Source: Callipepla californica brunnescens (lineage: Eukaryota > Chordata > Aves > Galliformes > Odontophoridae). From it: DNA of 64,000 nucleotides. The notes below the pieces were generated by a model. That model saw only the letters and a list, made by a program, of their open reading frames with translations. It was not told where the DNA came from and searched no databases. The stretch spans positions 124,001 through 188,000 of the forward strand of contig JALIRH010000044.1 of assembly GCA_023055505.1 (NCBI GenBank), in the 5' to 3' direction. Shown here one piece after another: positions 1-14,400 of the stretch. The stretch's first letter is position 1. Each line of letters begins with the position of its first letter. The position numbers and the translations under genes are program-made.

Positions 1-3000
1 AAATGTTGAAACAAATTAAACAGTCCATCTGCAAGAGAGGGCTGGAAGCAATAGGCACATCACATGAAGCCAACCTGCTTTCTCTTTGACGCAGCAAAAG
101 GGTCTCATATGTGAGATGGGGCAACAGATGTTACATACCTTTACTTTTGCAAGGCTTCAGCTCGAGTTCTGTAGAATATCTTAATTAGCAAATTAGGGAA
201 ATAGAGTCTAGATGAAATTCCATACGGGGAACGCACAGCTGGTTGGGAAACCGTACACAAAAATGCAGACATGAACAAGCAGTACCGTGCCAATAAAACC
301 CATGGCTGCACAGGGGTATGCAGACAGGAGTGTCACGCAAAGATACGTGAAATAATCCTGCTGCTCCTCCTAGTCAAGAAAGAGCTCAGCTACAACACCG
401 AGCTCATTTTGAGGCCACATGCTTCAAAGAAGCCCCTACTGAGTGGGAGAGCCCAAGGGAATCCAACAAAACACAGAGCCGCAAAAACATGTAGAGTGCT
501 GAAAGAGACCTCAAGAGGCAGAATCAACCACGCACATGTCATTCAACTTGAAAATAACATGGCCATAAGGAAAGAGCAGACGAAAGCCAGTTGTTTGGTG
601 CTGAGCACAAAAGTCTTAGAGGAAACACAATAATAAGCCTCAAAAATGTAAAAGACTTCTACAGAGAAGAAAGGAGCACTGTGAGCTGCTCTCCTCATCC
701 TCAGGGAGAAGACATGGTGTAATGGGCTTAAACTGAGCCAAGAGATTGTAGGAAGCCCAGCTTCACCACGATAGCTGCACTGTAGGGTTATCTGCTGAGC
801 AGGGGACAAACATCCCATCACAGGAGGTGTGAGAACAAAGGTGAAGACACCTTATGTAGCTCTGTAAAAGATAGTGTCCCAGGGAAGAGTGCAGTGCTGG
901 TGCCCAGCCCCTGGGCTCCTGCAGTCTGTTGGCTTTACACAAACGTGCCCTGGGACATAATGTATTTCAGCCAAATGCCCTCAGAAAGCCGCGTAGCAAA
1001 AACAAACATCCACTTCGCTTCAGAATGAGCTCATATAAACAGCTGATAAAGACACAGAACCACTTAGTTACAAGGGAATGTTTTCACAGAGTGTGTTTGC
1101 CAGCACCATCCCTGCAGCTCTGATGCTGACATCTCAGAAGACACCTGCAAACCATCTCAAAAAGGGACTCTGCAGCTATGCTGTTCGTTATCTACCAACT
1201 CAGTGCAGATAGCACTTTTACGGCATATTGCAGTTTTCCTGATCCTTCCTCAGGAAAATCCCACAGTGTTCCACAGCATTCATATTCTCCCTCTCTTCCC
1301 CACGAGGGCTAACAACATTGCCATCCCCCTCCCAGTGACGTGACTCCTCCACCAGTACCTCAGTGTGCTGTGTCAGTCAGTGAGAGGAACCCAGGGACAC
1401 GGTTTTCCATGCACATTTAGCTTTACATGCTGCTTTTCCTGCATCAGCACCAATGAAGGTTCTGAACTCCCAGAGGTGCGTCTGCAGCTCTGACCATACC
1501 AGCTGGTCAGATCAGCAATGCTGCCTCTCCCCAGCCAGGGCCCAGGTACAGCTGACTTGCCATGGAGAAGGCTAGAAGATGCCCTCTTCAGGTCCTTTTC
1601 AGATATATTCTTTGCAACGCTGTGGATTACATGAATAACATAATGGTCCACGACAGAGGAGAGGGGAGACGGAGCCTGTCTTGCAAGACGTTCCCCCCTC
1701 CAGCCCTGCAAGTCCTCAGTGAAGCCTGGCTGTAAATTGAACTACACACCTAGGGCAACATTAGCAAAAGAGCTGAGTATCCTGTATGGGCAGAAACAAC
1801 ATGCCCAGCCCATACCCTGCAAAGACTGTCCCAAAGTGTGCCCCACCAGCATCAGGGTCTCTGCCTGAGCCCACCACCTCCCAGCAACAATGGAATTCAG
1901 CAGGATGCACAGAACTGCTGGCCTCCATAAGTGCAGGAAATTTACATATCCCATATGCTCAACCTGAGCCACAAGATTCCCCACTGAAGAGCAAGCAAAA
2001 TTCTCACCATCGTTGAAGAGAGGAGAAAACCATACTTCCACGAGTCAGCTCCTTTTTTGCAAAGCTTCATGAAGATTTGCTGCCCTCTCTTCCACTCCAT
2101 GCCATCCCACACAACACTGCATTTCTTCATTGGGAAAAAATGGATGCACACATCCTCACCCTCCTCCATCACTACTACTTCACGATCTCTTACAACTGAC
2201 CTCAGAGAGGGTTTCTACCTGGCTGCTGATACCCCCAAAACTGCTCTATCCAAGAAAAGCCTTTCATGTAGCTCACAGCCTCTCTTATGGCAGATTTTGG
2301 GTTAGTTAACAGCCTTAATGGGACTAATTGGATGCCAGTGTGAAACATTTGATTGTAATTTGGAAACAGATGGTGAAAGGCACTCTCCTGTAGCTCTTAC
2401 CTCTGCTCTCAGCAGCCCACATTGGTCTGAGTCCTCCAGGTTTCTCAGTAGGGCTGGAAGCACAATGCACAGGGGCCCTTTTCTCCATTCCTGCTTTTGG
2501 GGGTTGTGTCCCACAGGGTGATGGAGGGGGGCTTCCAGCACCCACCCTGTGGTTGTTCCCTGTTGTTGTGGTTGTGGTAGGACAGCCTGAAGGGCTGTCA
2601 TCACAGTGCTGCTGGTGCAATAAGCAATGTGCTTTGCAGCCGCAAGCAGAAAGCAGAGCAGAAAGAGGAGATGCTTTTCTGCTGTTCAGAAGGAGAAGAG
2701 AGGTACTATTTTGTTTCCTTGGGATGGGAACTTCTGAAGGCAAGAGCACTATTTACGGTCCATCCTTCTACCTTGGGAAGCTCAGTTACACTTAACACTT
2801 CATGCACATGCAGGAGGGGACAGTTTCTCACGTATGGCTGTTGACCTCCTGAGCAATTCCCCCTTCCATTAGGTTTAATGGAATTTACTTAATAGCAGTG
2901 CTGAAATCAATCTGTGTGGCCTCGGCCTGTCCTAGAGCAGGATCCAGCATTCTCTCCCATCCCACCAGTGGTTTCCATAAGACAGGCCACTCTGTGTGCC

Positions 3001-5333
3001 CTCCTGCTCCATCACAGCCACCCCACAAGCACAGGAGATGCTTACATGCGAAATGAGATACCTATCTCCCAGCAGCATGGGGAAGCAGCGAAGATTAATA
3101 AGCCTCAAAATGTTATACAGCATTTAAAGGGCACTGCCACAGATCAAAGGCTATCACTCATCTCAGGGAGGCAGGTGTGGTAAGCCTGCAGAGATCACAT
3201 ACACAAAACAAATGCAAGATGCAAGAGAAAACTGCAGACAGGAGCAGAATAGAGCTCATGCTTGTCTAGAGGAATTGAAGTGGCCTAAGCCAGAGCGCAA
3301 CATGTGTTCCTGGAGGAACAAGAGCCAGAAAGCCTGCCTGCTTTCACTCAGTCTCAGTTGCGTCTTAGCGCAGAAAACACATCGCATTTTAAGACACTCT
3401 TACCTGGGAGGTACCTGCTGCTGGGAGCAGCTGAACTCCCTGTGCAGGCACACAGCCTGCCTGGTGGCTGAGAGCACGCTGGGGACTGTGTGCAACTGCT
3501 GAGTGCATCCTGGCTTACACTGCAGCAGGTCTGCAGAACCACACTCGGAGCAGAGCATGTGCTTTATGAAACCAAAGGGATCCTGGGCACAGCCCTCCAG
3601 GGGAGAACCCTTATTTTGGGGATCCCCAGACATTCCATCCCTGCATGCTCAGCCCTTCCATTAGGGACTCTCCTCCAGCACCGTACAGAAACGTGCAGAA
3701 CAAAAAGAAGTCCTCACACAAACTCTGCCTGATTGAATCTGGAAGGTAAGGAATGCCCTTCTGCAACAGATGTACAACCCTCTGCCCACCCCAAACACCA
3801 GATCCATCACGGGGAAGGGAAATATTTACACAAGTTAGTAGAGTTCCAGTTAAATATTATGCTTAGCTGTCTAGAGCCCATGTTCTCAGACGATGTCTAT
3901 GAAATAAAAGATTAAACTTCATAACAATTATGAAGTTGCTCTGCACACATTCAGAGGGAGTTAAAGGACATTAAAATAGTTCCTTGGGTAATATGACAAT
4001 GAAATTGCTCTCTCCTTCCCGGAGAGTTGTTGCTAAACCCTTGTGAACCCTCCTGTAAACACACTTGGAAAGGGTAAGAGCGGAGCTGATAACCAGGTAG
4101 CACCTCTGCTCCACGGGTTCTGCAAAAAATGCGAGCAATGCTCGAGGGCTTTGAAGCAGCGAGGGAAGGAGGATAGGGGAGAGCAGCTTCTCTTCTCAAG
4201 GGAAGTTTGTTTAGTGGAAAGTAAGCAAGTTGTCAGGGGAAAAGCTGACAATGTTGATTCCAGCAGTTGTACTGGGAATAAACAGCCAAGTGGATTACGT
4301 TACACGGAATGAGAAATGGCTCTGAGGATCCCATTTAAATGCTGGGCTTTCAGGAATGGTATGGTTCAGCCATGCTCCTGGCTCTGATGCCCAATAGGCT
4401 GAGCCCTCAAACAGCCCTACTGTGACCATCCCTCCTCTGCAGGGTCCCCGAGAGGGCCGTAAGCCAATGTCCCCAGAAGGGACAGAGCTCCCTGCTGTCA
4501 TGGCTTGGGGTTGGGTGGCAGAAATGGGGCTGCGTGGGACCCATTCCACTTTCCCAGCCTGGCTGTGGGGCCAGCATGGGGCCCTGCTTCCCGTAAAGAT
4601 GGGATGGATGCCTCCCTGCCTTCCGCAGGAAAGGGACCCAGTGAGAGGGGAAGGGGATCACGCTTGATTTATTGGCCTCTTCCTCCTTCTCATCGTCTGC
4701 GGCTCGTCCAGCTGTAGTGATAAGGACAGCTATGAGAGGACACTGCTGGCTGCTGGGATCCCGTCCTCCTGCCCACTCCCTGCCTGCAGACATCAGTCCT
4801 TTACAAGCACCATTAAATGTGTATCCAAAATGTGGCAGTCTCCTCCATCCTTTGAGATTCTGTTCCCTGGATAATACAAACAGTTGCCAGAAAAAGAGTA
4901 TCCTCTCAGCTCTGTCTGGGCCATTATCCCTTTATATTTGCTCTTTAATATTTACTGGGTTCACACAAAGTGCATGCTCTGAAAAAAAAAAAAAAATCAG
5001 CTGCAGCTTAAAGGACTCCAAATTTAGTAATTGCTGCAGCCCCACCGAAGTGAACAGTGAGCAGGGAGATCACTACAGCACTTCACATGCTGTGGCACTC
5101 TGCTTAGATCAGACTGCGGGAAACCTCCTGTCGGTGGCACCAAATCTAGAGTGCCCACTGCAGGGGCCCCACGAGTCCACCACAATCTCCTGAAGATCCG
5201 TTCCCTCCCAGCACCCAGTAACCTCGGTAGGAAGCAGAGGCGGCCAGAGATGCTGATTCACATAGAAGGGAAGCTGTGAGTTAGCAAGAACTAGCCACAG
5301 CTCATGGCCTCAGAGCTGGTCTTGCAGCCTTAC
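1..5333 (-). other. HPSE2 intron 3, partial; no gene seen
   Basis: Non-coding sequence of moderate GC content. Short open frames on both strands show no recognisable protein, codon bias or partner splice sites. There is an A15-like run near 4981. Nothing else stands out. Confidence 0.7.
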
Positions 5334-5495
5334 CTGTTAGTGTGAGGTTGCTGTATGTGTTTGAAAACTGCTCCTTTAACAAAACCAAGTGCATCTGAGC
5401 TGCCTTTTCCCTCTGTAGCTCCAACATTATGTCAGGATGCTGGGCGATCTTACAGCCTTTCTGCTTATCCAGGGCAATGTCACTGCGAACAATGT
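5334..5495 (-). CDS. HPSE2: HPSE2 coding exon 3
   Basis: 162 nt. The acceptor follows GCTATAG and the donor reads ACAG|GTAAGG. It encodes DIVRSDIALDKQKGCK, then AQHPDIMLELQREKAAQ and KEQFSNTYSNLTLT, nearly identical to human HPSE2. No exon 4 (expected RSLDKLYNF-like) was found between here and the left edge. Confidence 0.94.
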
Positions 5496-8400
5496 CTATA
5501 GCAAAAGGGAAAGAAAAAAAGGGAGATGGCCAAACCTCAGCTTTCATTGTCACCAGACGCTTGGATAGAACCAGCCAACATGACAGCCACACAACCATCA
5601 TTCAGCATGAATAACCCAAAAAAAGGGTTAAAACCCCTTGGATCTACCTGTCCACTGAAGTTCCTCTGCTCAAGTCCCCTTTTCTCCTACTGAAAGCTCA
5701 CACCATTGTCTTGAATAGGCTCACACAACCTACCACCTCTTCCATCCATCGCATAATGGATGCTGATCTCTTACAATGGAAGCTGATTTCTTAAAATTAT
5801 GTCCTCTCCCTGGCAGGAAAGTGCAAAAGTATCCCAACATTTATATTATGACCCTTGTGTTGGCATACTTGACACTAAATAATGAGAAAAGACTAAATCC
5901 CATTCAAGTGACCTCTGGCTTCTGTCTACCATTGCTTGTCAAAGATGGTGAAGAAGGCTTGCTCTTGCCCTGTGTACGCTCACTGCTAGAGCTAGGTCAG
6001 CATGGTTTACAGCTCTCTAACCAGGTCTCTTTAAACCTGTAACACCTGACATCCAATTTAGGAGACAGGAAGTTTACCTAATGTTTTTTTTTCTCTCCAT
6101 ATGAGTATTTTGTGAGTCGTATTGTGGAATAAGAATATGATACTCCCTCTCCTAGAATAACTCACCAACTGGGGAAATGCAAAGTGTGAGTAGCAGGACA
6201 AGGATCACGTAAGACGTGGCCAGTCTCTAAACAGGAGGTGGGCAGTGCAAATCAGTCCTTTCAAGGCCATTTTCTGAGCACAATAAACTCTGTAACATGT
6301 TCAGATCCAGAGGAACCATATGTTGTGCTGAATTCTTACAAAAGCTACGGCAGCCAGCAGTGATAAGGGATGATGGAAGTTGGAGTTCTTCCACCACATT
6401 GCACAAGGTCAGGCTTTGCATCACGAAGTTGCCCTTTCCTTGGTTTTATTCCCATCTAGCTAGATATTTCTGAAGGAGCTTTTTGTCAGAAGAGAGACAC
6501 GCCTAGCTCCACAAACACACTCAAGCTCTACTACTGTCATGCATAGCAAGGAACTGTGAAGTTAGAATCATAGAAGAGAATCATTAAGATTGGAAAAGAC
6601 CACTAAGATCATCCAGTCCAACAATCAACCCATCACCACCATGCCTAAACTTTTTCCAATAGCCATGCTCATGTTTTTTAAGGCGTCAGATCTGAGTTTC
6701 TGCAAACCTGGGTTCCAAGTGATGCCCTGGGCTGGCAGGAAGCCCACCCTGAAGGTGGGTGGAAGACTGCTGGCCACATTATCTGAGCTGGAGGGAACTT
6801 CTTCAGGTCATGCTCTGCGGGTCAGGGCAGACATTCAGCATCACCTGGCCTGATGCTGCCCAATTTGCCCCTCAAACCAAGAGATGCAGGATTCTGGAGC
6901 TACCACTGAGGCTTTTATGGTCTGTAGGAGCCTTGCTAACAAGCTGGCTTGCTTGCTGGATGATGAAGGATGATGAGAAAGGGTGAGAAATACATCAGGA
7001 GGGTTGGGGAGGACAGGTCATTTTTGTAAGGTTTGCAAAGGCCTCAAAATAACATCTGTGGCTTTGTTAAAAAGGCAGAATGGGCTCTTCTCCAGTGGGA
7101 CAAACTTTCTGTATCACCCTGAGGCCAGGGTCCCTCTCCTTGCTGTCAGGAGTCAAGACAGCACTTTGGAGGAGTGCAAGGAGATGTGGCAGTGGGTCCC
7201 ACACGGCACCCCAACATCTAGCACCCTGCCTCCAAGTCCCGGTGAACGTGTGCTGAGGAAGAGATAAGGTTGTGATGGAGAAGATGTGAAGGGCACGGAA
7301 GGTGGGGATGCTCTCTGGCAGCCAGATTCATGGGCTTTCCAGAAAGCTTCCACTGTACAGGAACCTGAACAGGAAGCATGCAGGGTCCCAGCTTCTCACA
7401 GCTAAGGTCCCATGGAGTTTGCCCGAGACCTAAAACTGGAGGTGGACCCCACATCCATTATAGTTCCAGTTTGAATAGTGGGTAGATGTATGGGATATGG
7501 GATATGGGAAGCTGATACCTGTTTATCCAGACACACTGAGCTATACTCATTGCAGGCGAGAACACCTCTAGATTAGACATTGAGGAAACTTTTCACAGAG
7601 AGGGTGGTAAGGCACTGGCACAAGCTGCCCAGAGAGACTGGGAGTGCCCCTTGTCATGAGGTGTTCAAGGCCAGGCTGGATGGGGACCTGGGCAACCTGA
7701 TCTAGTGTCTGATGTAGTGGTTGGCACCCCTGCCCACAGAAGGCGGGTTGGACCTGGATGGTCTTTGAGGTCTCTTCCAATCTAATCATTCTCTGATTCT
7801 ATGATTCTATACCTCTCTTCCGAACCAGCAGCACCGGGGGAAGAGGCCACAGCTGCTGTAGGAGCTCAGGGAAAACCTCAGCAAGAGCAATGCAGGGAAA
7901 AGAGCCAGCAGGAAGCTCGCAGTGATCGCGTCTAAAAGTAAGCGAGAGAAAGGGGAAAGGTGCAGGGAGTGTGAGGAGAAAGATCCCCCAGGAGGCTCTG
8001 GACAGGGCAGTCCCTGAGTGGGACACAGCCTTCCAAAACGCAGAGCAGCCATAAAAACCAACACACGCACAAACAATAAATAAAATCAGGGGGGAAAAAA
8101 AAATACCCAGCAAAACAAGAAACCAAGCGACTCTTGCCAGAAGTGAGAAAGAAGAACTCCAGATGTGGGAGCCCCAGAGGACGCCAAATGGTTTCCAAAG
8201 CCGGCAGACCAACTCTCTGCGCGAGCTTCGAGAGGCGGCGGCCGGGCCGGGCCGGGCCGGGTCAGTACCTTGGCCAGCTCAGCCCCGCGCGGCTCGGCGG
8301 GGCACGGCCGGGCGCATCCCGCAGCGCGGCTCTCGCATCCCCGGCTCCCGCTGCCCGCTCCGCTCCCGGAGGCACCGTGTCCCCGCCGCGGCAGCGCGGA

Positions 8401-11400
8401 GCCGGGCCCGGAGCCGCCGTGCGGTATGGAGGGAGCACACCCGTGTGGCGGCCAGGTGAGCTGCGGCTCGGGCAGCTCCCGCGGCGCGGGGAGCCCACGG
8501 GGTCCCAGGGTGCGCCGAGGGGAAATGGAAGAAGTTGGAAAGCAGCACCGAGCGTGGCAGCTTCGTCACATTTCTCTGCGTCCTCGTCGTGTCTGTCTTC
8601 AACAGGAAGTTCTCTGAGAGATTCGTTTCATTCCTTTCTTTCAGACGGGGAAATTCCCTGACAATGAGTTCCAGAAATTATTTCGCACTAGATAAAAAAA
8701 AATCGTATTTGTTTGTTTTATATGTAATAATGCCGCTGGATGCTCCCTATTTCTTGTGTAATGAAAACAAGGAATTAATTATTCCCAAATTGTCTTCTCT
8801 GCATGCCTCTGGGTTCATAGCATTTATCATCTCATCAGTCATCTTTTCCCAAGATGAAAACACGCTGATATCTACGTCTGAAAGCTGTGATCCCAACCAC
8901 CTCCCTCACCTTATTCCACATGTGTGTTCTTTACAGTGACCCATGCGGTCCCACTATAGCACAGCATGTTTGTAGCATAAGAATGCTCTCAACGGGCTTC
9001 TTTCCTGATATGAATACAGTGATTCACTCTTCACTTCCTTAAACATATTCAAAGCAAAAAATCCATAATAAATTCAAAACATTTTCTCTGGTTAGCAACA
9101 GCCAGTTCAGAACCCGGTTGCATAGGAAGCCACATGTGTTTCCCCTGAGCATGTTGCTTTGCATGAATCACTTCAAATTCATAGACAGAAGTGTGGAACT
9201 TGCAAAAAAGAAGTGAGGTTTAGTAGGGAATTTAGGATGCTTATTGCAAGCAATCAGACATACAACCACAGGAATCCTTTGTCTCACCCATACACCAGCA
9301 AATGGCTAATCTGGAGCTCGCTGTCTGATTGCACCACTTCCTGCAGTTATAAAGCAATTTTCACCCATAATTCTTGCAGAACTGTTCAAAATTTGAAACA
9401 TAAAAAAAAAATGGAGATAAACATGCTTTGGAAGTATCTCCATCATAGAGAGTGCCTGCCTTACCTTGCAGAAGGCAGCTTTTTTGTTGGCTTCTTACAG
9501 GGACGGGAGGATGAGCCGTCTCATTGGGATACACCTGCTAGTGGCTGAGCTGCAGAGCCAGAAGGGAAATCCCAGTACAAGGCTGAGCCCTCATAGCTCT
9601 GCTCTGATATCCAGGTGAAAGCATAGCACTTAGAGGCAGCCTGCATGGTACAGGCTCGGCAGGGGGTACAGTGTTGCCCTGTGCACAAGGTTCAGGGTCC
9701 TGATGCAATGCCAGGTGTCTTAGCAGCAATCGAGAGAGCCTTTTTGAAAAGCATTGTCCATACACACTTTGGCTCAGCATCTTTTCTTATGCATTACCTA
9801 CAGCATGTAAACATGATCCCTTTCCCCTCTCCCTCCCACGGCCCTCACAGGGCCATGCTGTGTGTGTGGCAAATGTCCTTTGGCGTCCATCAGCCGCAGA
9901 AACACTCCAAACTTCAAAGAGATGGAGAACCCACAGAGGCTGTGCACTTGCCATCACATCTCCATAAACACCGGTTCCAAGGAAGTTCTCTTTTTCCCTT
10001 GACTTTTCTCTTAACTTTCTCTTAGCTCTCTTGACTTTTCTCTTAGCAGCACGTAAGCATAAAAGGAAATTCTAATGCTCGTGCCACCAGGAGTTGTCCA
10101 AAACTGCTCTCTGTGGTTGTGGGGTGGCACCTGCAGCACCTGTTGCTGAGCCAGTGTAAGAGCCTCCAAACCCCACTAAACACCCAACACCAGGCTCCAG
10201 GGCAGCACAAGTCAGGTTTTAGCAAACTCAGCTTCAGAGAAGGTTTTGTATTTAGGCTCCCAGCAACCACTGCCAGGGCAAATGGACAGCCCCATGTGCT
10301 TGCCCCAAAAAGGAGCTGCTCAAGGCTGTTTCCCTAGAGACAGTGTTTCGTATTGTCCCATTTGTCAGAGCCAAGTGGTCCTTGGCAACGTGTGAGGTGG
10401 CTGGAAGGACAGCCAAGTGCATTATCCAGTAGGCAACCCCACAGCAGAAGGAGAAGCTGGTCTGCTGCAGACCGAGCACAAGATCACATATTCTAGTACC
10501 TGCCCAGGGGTCAGACACGTGCCTATGACTGGAAAGAAGCAGCTCCAGATAACAGAGCACAAGCTGAGACACAGCTGATGAGGGAAAACCAGCCCAGCAG
10601 GGCACAGATGCAGAAACTCCATTTAAGGAAGGCAGAAGTCTCACAGGTCAAAAGCATTACACTTCTCGATCAGCAAGTGTCAAAAAGTCTCCCCTACAGC
10701 CCCACCTCCTGGTACCGCAGGGCTTGGTACATAACAAACTGATTTTCTATTGGGAACAGACCTCGGGCAGGGCAATGTCACGGCCAAATAGGGCAGATGC
10801 TGGGACTGAATCTGCCAAGCACGGGTAGCATGGAATGGCAGCCACCTGGTACGCCCTGTGCACGGGGGCTAGTGTGACAGATCACTTAGATGGCCTTGCA
10901 ATACTTTGCGAAGGTCAGGGAACGAGTATAGATGGGCTGCTCTCAACACCCTGTAGTTCACCCAATCCATTTCCCATAGACAAGTGCTTACACAGATCCA
11001 TTGGTCAGGTATGTGCAGATCTGCTGTCAGGTGATGAGCTCCTGCCATACAGCCACCAAAAATGACACAACCCTCCAAACCTGTGAACTGAACAAATACA
11101 CCTCTGTGCTATCTACCAGCAGCCATGGAATGAATGAGTAGAGTCAAATACTCAAAGCAGAAAATAATGGAGCTGTCACTTGTTATGTTCCTAAAATCCA
11201 TGAAGGTCAGACTTAGGCATTCACAGATTTCTCTTCTAATCATTTTCTGCTTTCTGTTTTTTGTTTTGTTTTTTAGTTAGACTAGATAAGAAATTTCTGA
11301 AAGCAGAAGCTGACCATACAAGAGCATTACACACGGAAAGCAACCCCAGTCAGCCCAGGTACTGTGGGCAATGCAGAAAAGCAGGATGCTTACTGCCTTC

Positions 11401-14400
11401 CCCAAGCTCGGGCACTGGGTGCCATCTTTTTCCATGCTGTCTGCTCAGCTCACAAGTTCCGCACGTTTATGCATACCCTGAACCCAGGTGGGTCCCGGAT
11501 AGGCTGCAGATGAGGGAGCAAAAGGCGGAAAAGATGGCTGCTCAGATCCAGCACAGTGGGGCAGAGCGCTGCAGTGGCACCAGGGTTTCATTTTGGAGAA
11601 CTGGATCCCTCAAGTGAAGCACGAAAAGATGGGAGCTACCAGCAACTCCAGCCTCAGAGTTTGCACACAGATCTTAAGAACAAATAAGAAAGCTTTGCTT
11701 CCAGGCAGGAAATCCTTTTTACCACACCTTTCTGATTTACACCGATGCTTGATACACACCACATGTGTCCCCTCCCTCCCTCATTCCCATTTGCAATGGT
11801 TCTGTTCCATATTTAAGTGATGAAAAGTTAAGACCTGTGGTTACAACTTCTATGAGAAGCTTCATTTTGAAGGACTGCTACATTTCAACTTTATTGCCAC
11901 GAGGAAAACTGTAAAAAAAAACACCGAAAGCTTTCAGTCCTTCCCTAACATGAAAGCTGCTGTGAAGACATTTAATAAGTGTAAGTTCTCTCCTGCAGGC
12001 TGTTGAAATATTGACCTTTGGGCTGGAAAATTTATTCCTACTGATGTTTAGCGCAAATCTCATCCACGCTTTTACGAACTACACTTAATTTTTCTATTGG
12101 AGATGGCTGCAGGTTTGGTCAGCATGAAATCCGTCCCAGTAGGAAGAGATTACAGCAAACTCTTCACTGGAGATCGGTTACAAGAAGGAAAAATAACCCA
12201 AGTCACGGGATGGGAATTGCTTCAGCAAAGACGGAGCACACACGTCACCCACCTGCCTGCATGTGGGACTGGGGGACATTCGTCTCGCTGAGATCAGAGG
12301 CTACGCAGGGGAACAGAAAGCCATCAGAAAACTGGCAAACACGTCTGCTTTTCCCATTCAGCACTGTGCTGCTGAGTGGATCTCTGCAAAACTTCCTCTG
12401 CTCCACTGACCTGCCCGCTGGGATCTGTCTGGCATTAATTGGCCCTCAAAACTTACTTATGGAAATATCTTCGGCTAATTTTTGTTAAGTCGTGAGTAAG
12501 AAAAAAAGGTTGTAATAAGAAAAAAAACAAAAACAAAGAGAGAGAGAAAAAGAAAAAAATCAATGAATTCTTGCACGACGACGCAATATTCTGCTTCTCA
12601 AAATAGGAGCGTTGGCCCTGACTTCTCTGCGAGGTTTCTTTGTGTGAATGAAGGGCCGCAAAAGGTGAAAACCTTGAGCGCAGCTGCGTACCGCTGGGAG
12701 CAGGGCACAGAGCGGGGAGGGAGGCGGCAGAACCGAGCCGGGACGAGGCGGTGCCGCCGTCACTTCGGCACACAGCGCTGTGGATGGGGAGCTGCTCCCC
12801 GGGCACCGACGGGCACCGAGCCGGGCCGGGCTGCGGGGAACCCCGGAGCCGCAGCTGCACGGAGAAACGCGGAAACGACGCCGGGGTCCTTAGGGAACCG
12901 CAGAGCCCCCGTGGAGAGCCGGAGGCTCCGGAGGGATCGCGGGAGAAGCGGTGCAAAAGCAGCGGGGCGCGACCCGCGACACCGGGGGACGGTCCCCTCC
13001 GCGGCCGCTGTCCGGCGCGGGCCCTTCGTTCCTCCTCCGGACACACCGGCAACGGGAGGGAAGGGGAAGGAGGAGCTCCCCGCTCGGTGCCCGGTGCGGC
13101 GTTGCCCGGCGGAGCGCCCGGTGCCGCGGAGCCCGAGCAGCAAAACGGGACCGCGCGGTGCCCGCAGCCCCCGCAGCCGCGCCCGCCCGCCCCCCCATCC
13201 CGGCCCGGCCCGCGGCCCCGCTCACCGTCCTCGTAGTTCTTGAGGTAGTAATCGGGGCCGGGCCCGCCGCGGCTCTTGGCCGGGTTCTTCACGTTGTGGA
13301 ACTGCAGAAAGTCCGTCCTCTTGCCCGCGAAGCGCAGGAAGGCGGGGGCCAGGCCCCGCGCCAGGGTCACCAGCCGCCGGGAGCTGCGGGGAGGAGAGCG
13401 GGCTGAGCGCTGCGGGTCGGTGCCGGTGCGGGGAGGACCCGGCGGCCGCAGCGGGGGAAGGGAGCGCGGTGCGGGGATCGGAAGCTCTCACCGCGGCCCG
13501 GCTGCCCCGCCCGGCACGGCACGGTACGGCATTGCAGAGCGCGGCACGGGCACCGCTCAGCAGCGCCCGGCTGCGGGGCTCTGCGGTTCAACCACAGCAG
13601 CGGGAGCTGGGCCGCCCCGCCCGCTGGCAGCGGGGCCCGGAGGCCGACGGACCCCGGCTCTGCCCCCCACTACCCACCGGACAAGTGCGGCGGAGGCACC
13701 GGCTCCTGGCTCCCTGGGGGCGGAGGAGGCAGCGACCGGGACTCTCGGAGCGAGGACCCGCTCTTCCAGCCCGACTTACCCAGCAATGCCGATGCTCTCC
13801 GGCAAGCCCAACACCTCCAGGCCGCGGAGCTCGGCAACCAGCGCGACCGCAGCCCGGCTCTACCCTCCAGGAGCCCGGGGAGTGCGGGGCTCGGAGGACA
13901 CCCGTCGCTGCGGCCCCGTTCCCGGCGCTGGGATTTTTCTCCCTGTTCTGCCTCAGCCCCACGTTGTGCTTCTTCTTTTCCTTTTTTTGTTGTTGTTGTT
14001 GTTGTTGTTGTTGGAGCGGAGGGGAGCACGACATTTTTGCAGTCATAACTGATAAGTCTCCGAAACGCTTTCTCCATTGCAAACATGTGCATCTTAATGG
14101 AAACCATGGCCTCGCTCCCTCCGCCTCAACGAGCGCCGCGGGCAGCGCCGAGCCCGGCGGGGCGGGCGACACGGGGAGGGGGCCGGGGGGGCTCCCGCCT
14201 TACCTTAAAAAATCGAGCCAGCCATCATGAATGATGGAGGGGTCCAGCTGCAGGGAGAGGAAATTCTCACTGATTATCCTGACAGGGCTCTTGGTGTTGA
14301 CATCAAGGAGAATGAGAGTCCTTCCCTTCACACCTGGAGATTTCTCCACCGGCAGCGCTCTCCTGTCCCCGGCCTGGGAGGGCAGCGAGAAGGTGGCCAT

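Larger units (their letters stand above)
5496..13225 (-). other. HPSE2 intron 2
   Basis: About 7.7 kb between coding exons 3 and 2. It contains two CR1 fragments (6567-6645 and 7575-7811), an isolated CpG island at about 8220-8540, and the 3' edge of the CpG block over exon 2. The remainder (8640-12560) is ordinary AT-richer DNA with no supported gene. Confidence 0.75.

Noticed and set aside
12453..13225. Continuation of the HPSE2 exon 2 frame beyond its donor
   Set aside because: A canonical GTGAGC donor at 13225 and the in-phase match of exon 3 show this part is intronic.
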